In this document: positions 5,446 to 5,760 of the stretch, one piece after another
Layout of the letters: each line of letters starts with the position of its first letter
How positions within the stretch are numbered: the first letter of the stretch is position 1
NCBI GenBank assembly: GCA_017452335.1
Contig: JAFTMP010000112.1
Span: 1-5,760, forward strand
Source: Clostridia bacterium
GTDB lineage: Bacteria > Bacillota > Clostridia > Oscillospirales > CAG-272
Reading direction: 5' to 3'
Length of the DNA: 5,760 nucleotides
Translations under genes and position numbers: made by a program
Notes under the pieces: model-generated
What the model was told of the DNA's origin: nothing
Database searches by the model: none
The model's input: the letters and a program-made list of their open reading frames with translations, nothing else

Positions 5446-5760
5446 ATGTACATTGAAAAAATGAGTATCAGAGAGACCGACCGGGCAATCAATCTGGTGA
5501 AGGATCGCTTTGAGGAAGAGCTGGCAAGACAGTTGAGTCTTGAGAGAGTAACTGCCCCTCTTTTCGTGCAAGGAGAGAGTGGATTAAATGACAATTTAAG
5601 CGGTGTGGAGCGGCCTGTGGAATTTGATGTGCCCCATGCCGGGGAAGAGCATGTGCAGATCGTACATTCTCTTGCAAAATGGAAGAGAATGGCGCTGGCA
5701 AAGTATGGATTTGCGCCCGGAGAGGGACTTTATACCGATATGAACGCCATCAGAAGGGAT
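5446..5760 (+). CDS. asnA: Aspartate-ammonia ligase AsnA, N-terminal part (3' end outside window)
   Basis: The frame is open to the window end (105 codons). AsnA makes asparagine from aspartate, ammonia and ATP in the cytoplasm, with a class II aminoacyl-tRNA-synthetase-like fold. Family boxes are clear: IRETDRAI (8-15), RVTAPLFV (34-41), GLNDNLSGVERPVEFDV (46-62), VQIVHSLAKWKRMAL (70-84) and GEGLYTDMNAIRRD (92-105). Family members run to about 330 residues, so roughly two thirds is missing. The start is uncertain: ATG at 5446 has a weak GTGGAT before it, and ATG at 5434 and 5461 are also in frame. No TTGNNN-N17-TATAAT promoter or T-box signature (the conserved AGGGTGGNACCGCG) is visible in the 94 nt upstream, so it may be read through from the polysaccharide operon. 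Confidence 0.93.
   Translation, partial: MYIEKMSIRETDRAINLVKDRFEEELARQLSLERVTAPLFVQGESGLNDNLSGVERPVEFDVPHAGEEHVQIVHSLAKWKRMALAKYGFAPGEGLYTDMNAIRRD

Noticed and set aside
1..5760. CRISPR array, tRNA, rRNA or insertion sequence
   Set aside because: No spaced repeat series, cloverleaf-like sequence, rRNA segment or transposase motif was seen.

Overview
The window reads as a piece of a Gram-positive, low-to-mid GC Firmicutes chromosome, most likely a gut-type Clostridia. The reasons are strong AGGAG-type ribosome binding sites, sigma-A-like promoters (TTGACA-N17-TATACT), tightly packed genes, a WYL-domain regulator, and a split Wzz/BY-kinase/PHP-phosphatase set as in Firmicutes capsule loci. I cannot name the species.

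Layout. (1) Positions 1-698, minus strand: a WYL-domain transcriptional regulator whose 3' end lies outside the window. (2) Positions 699-856: a divergent control region with a near-consensus promoter for the regulator and a second promoter facing right; the two share similar sequence around their -10 boxes. (3) Positions 857-1057: a small predicted membrane protein, closed by a long terminator hairpin (1064-1120). (4) Positions 1124-1192: a perfect 8-bp inverted repeat followed by an extended -10 promoter, which starts the main operon. (5) Positions 1224-5311, plus strand: six collinear genes. They are a PqqD-like protein, a soluble S26-type signal-peptidase-like protein, a membrane-anchored coiled-coil protein with what looks like a dead polysaccharide-deacetylase (NodB) fold, a Wzz/CpsC polymerisation regulator, a CpsD-type tyrosine kinase, and a CpsB-type PHP phosphatase. 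(6) Positions 5311-5351: a 19-bp hairpin with no T-tract. (7) From about 5446 to the window end: the start of asnA, aspartate-ammonia ligase.

How the genes may work together. CpsC, CpsD and CpsB form the known phospho-regulatory module that controls length and export of a surface polysaccharide: CpsC activates CpsD, which autophosphorylates on its tyrosine tail, and CpsB removes the phosphates. The first three genes are not part of the classic module. A PqqD-like domain normally presents a peptide to a modifying enzyme, and S26 proteases cleave peptides, so this operon may join a peptide processing step to polysaccharide assembly. That link is inference; no precursor peptide or radical SAM enzyme is visible here.
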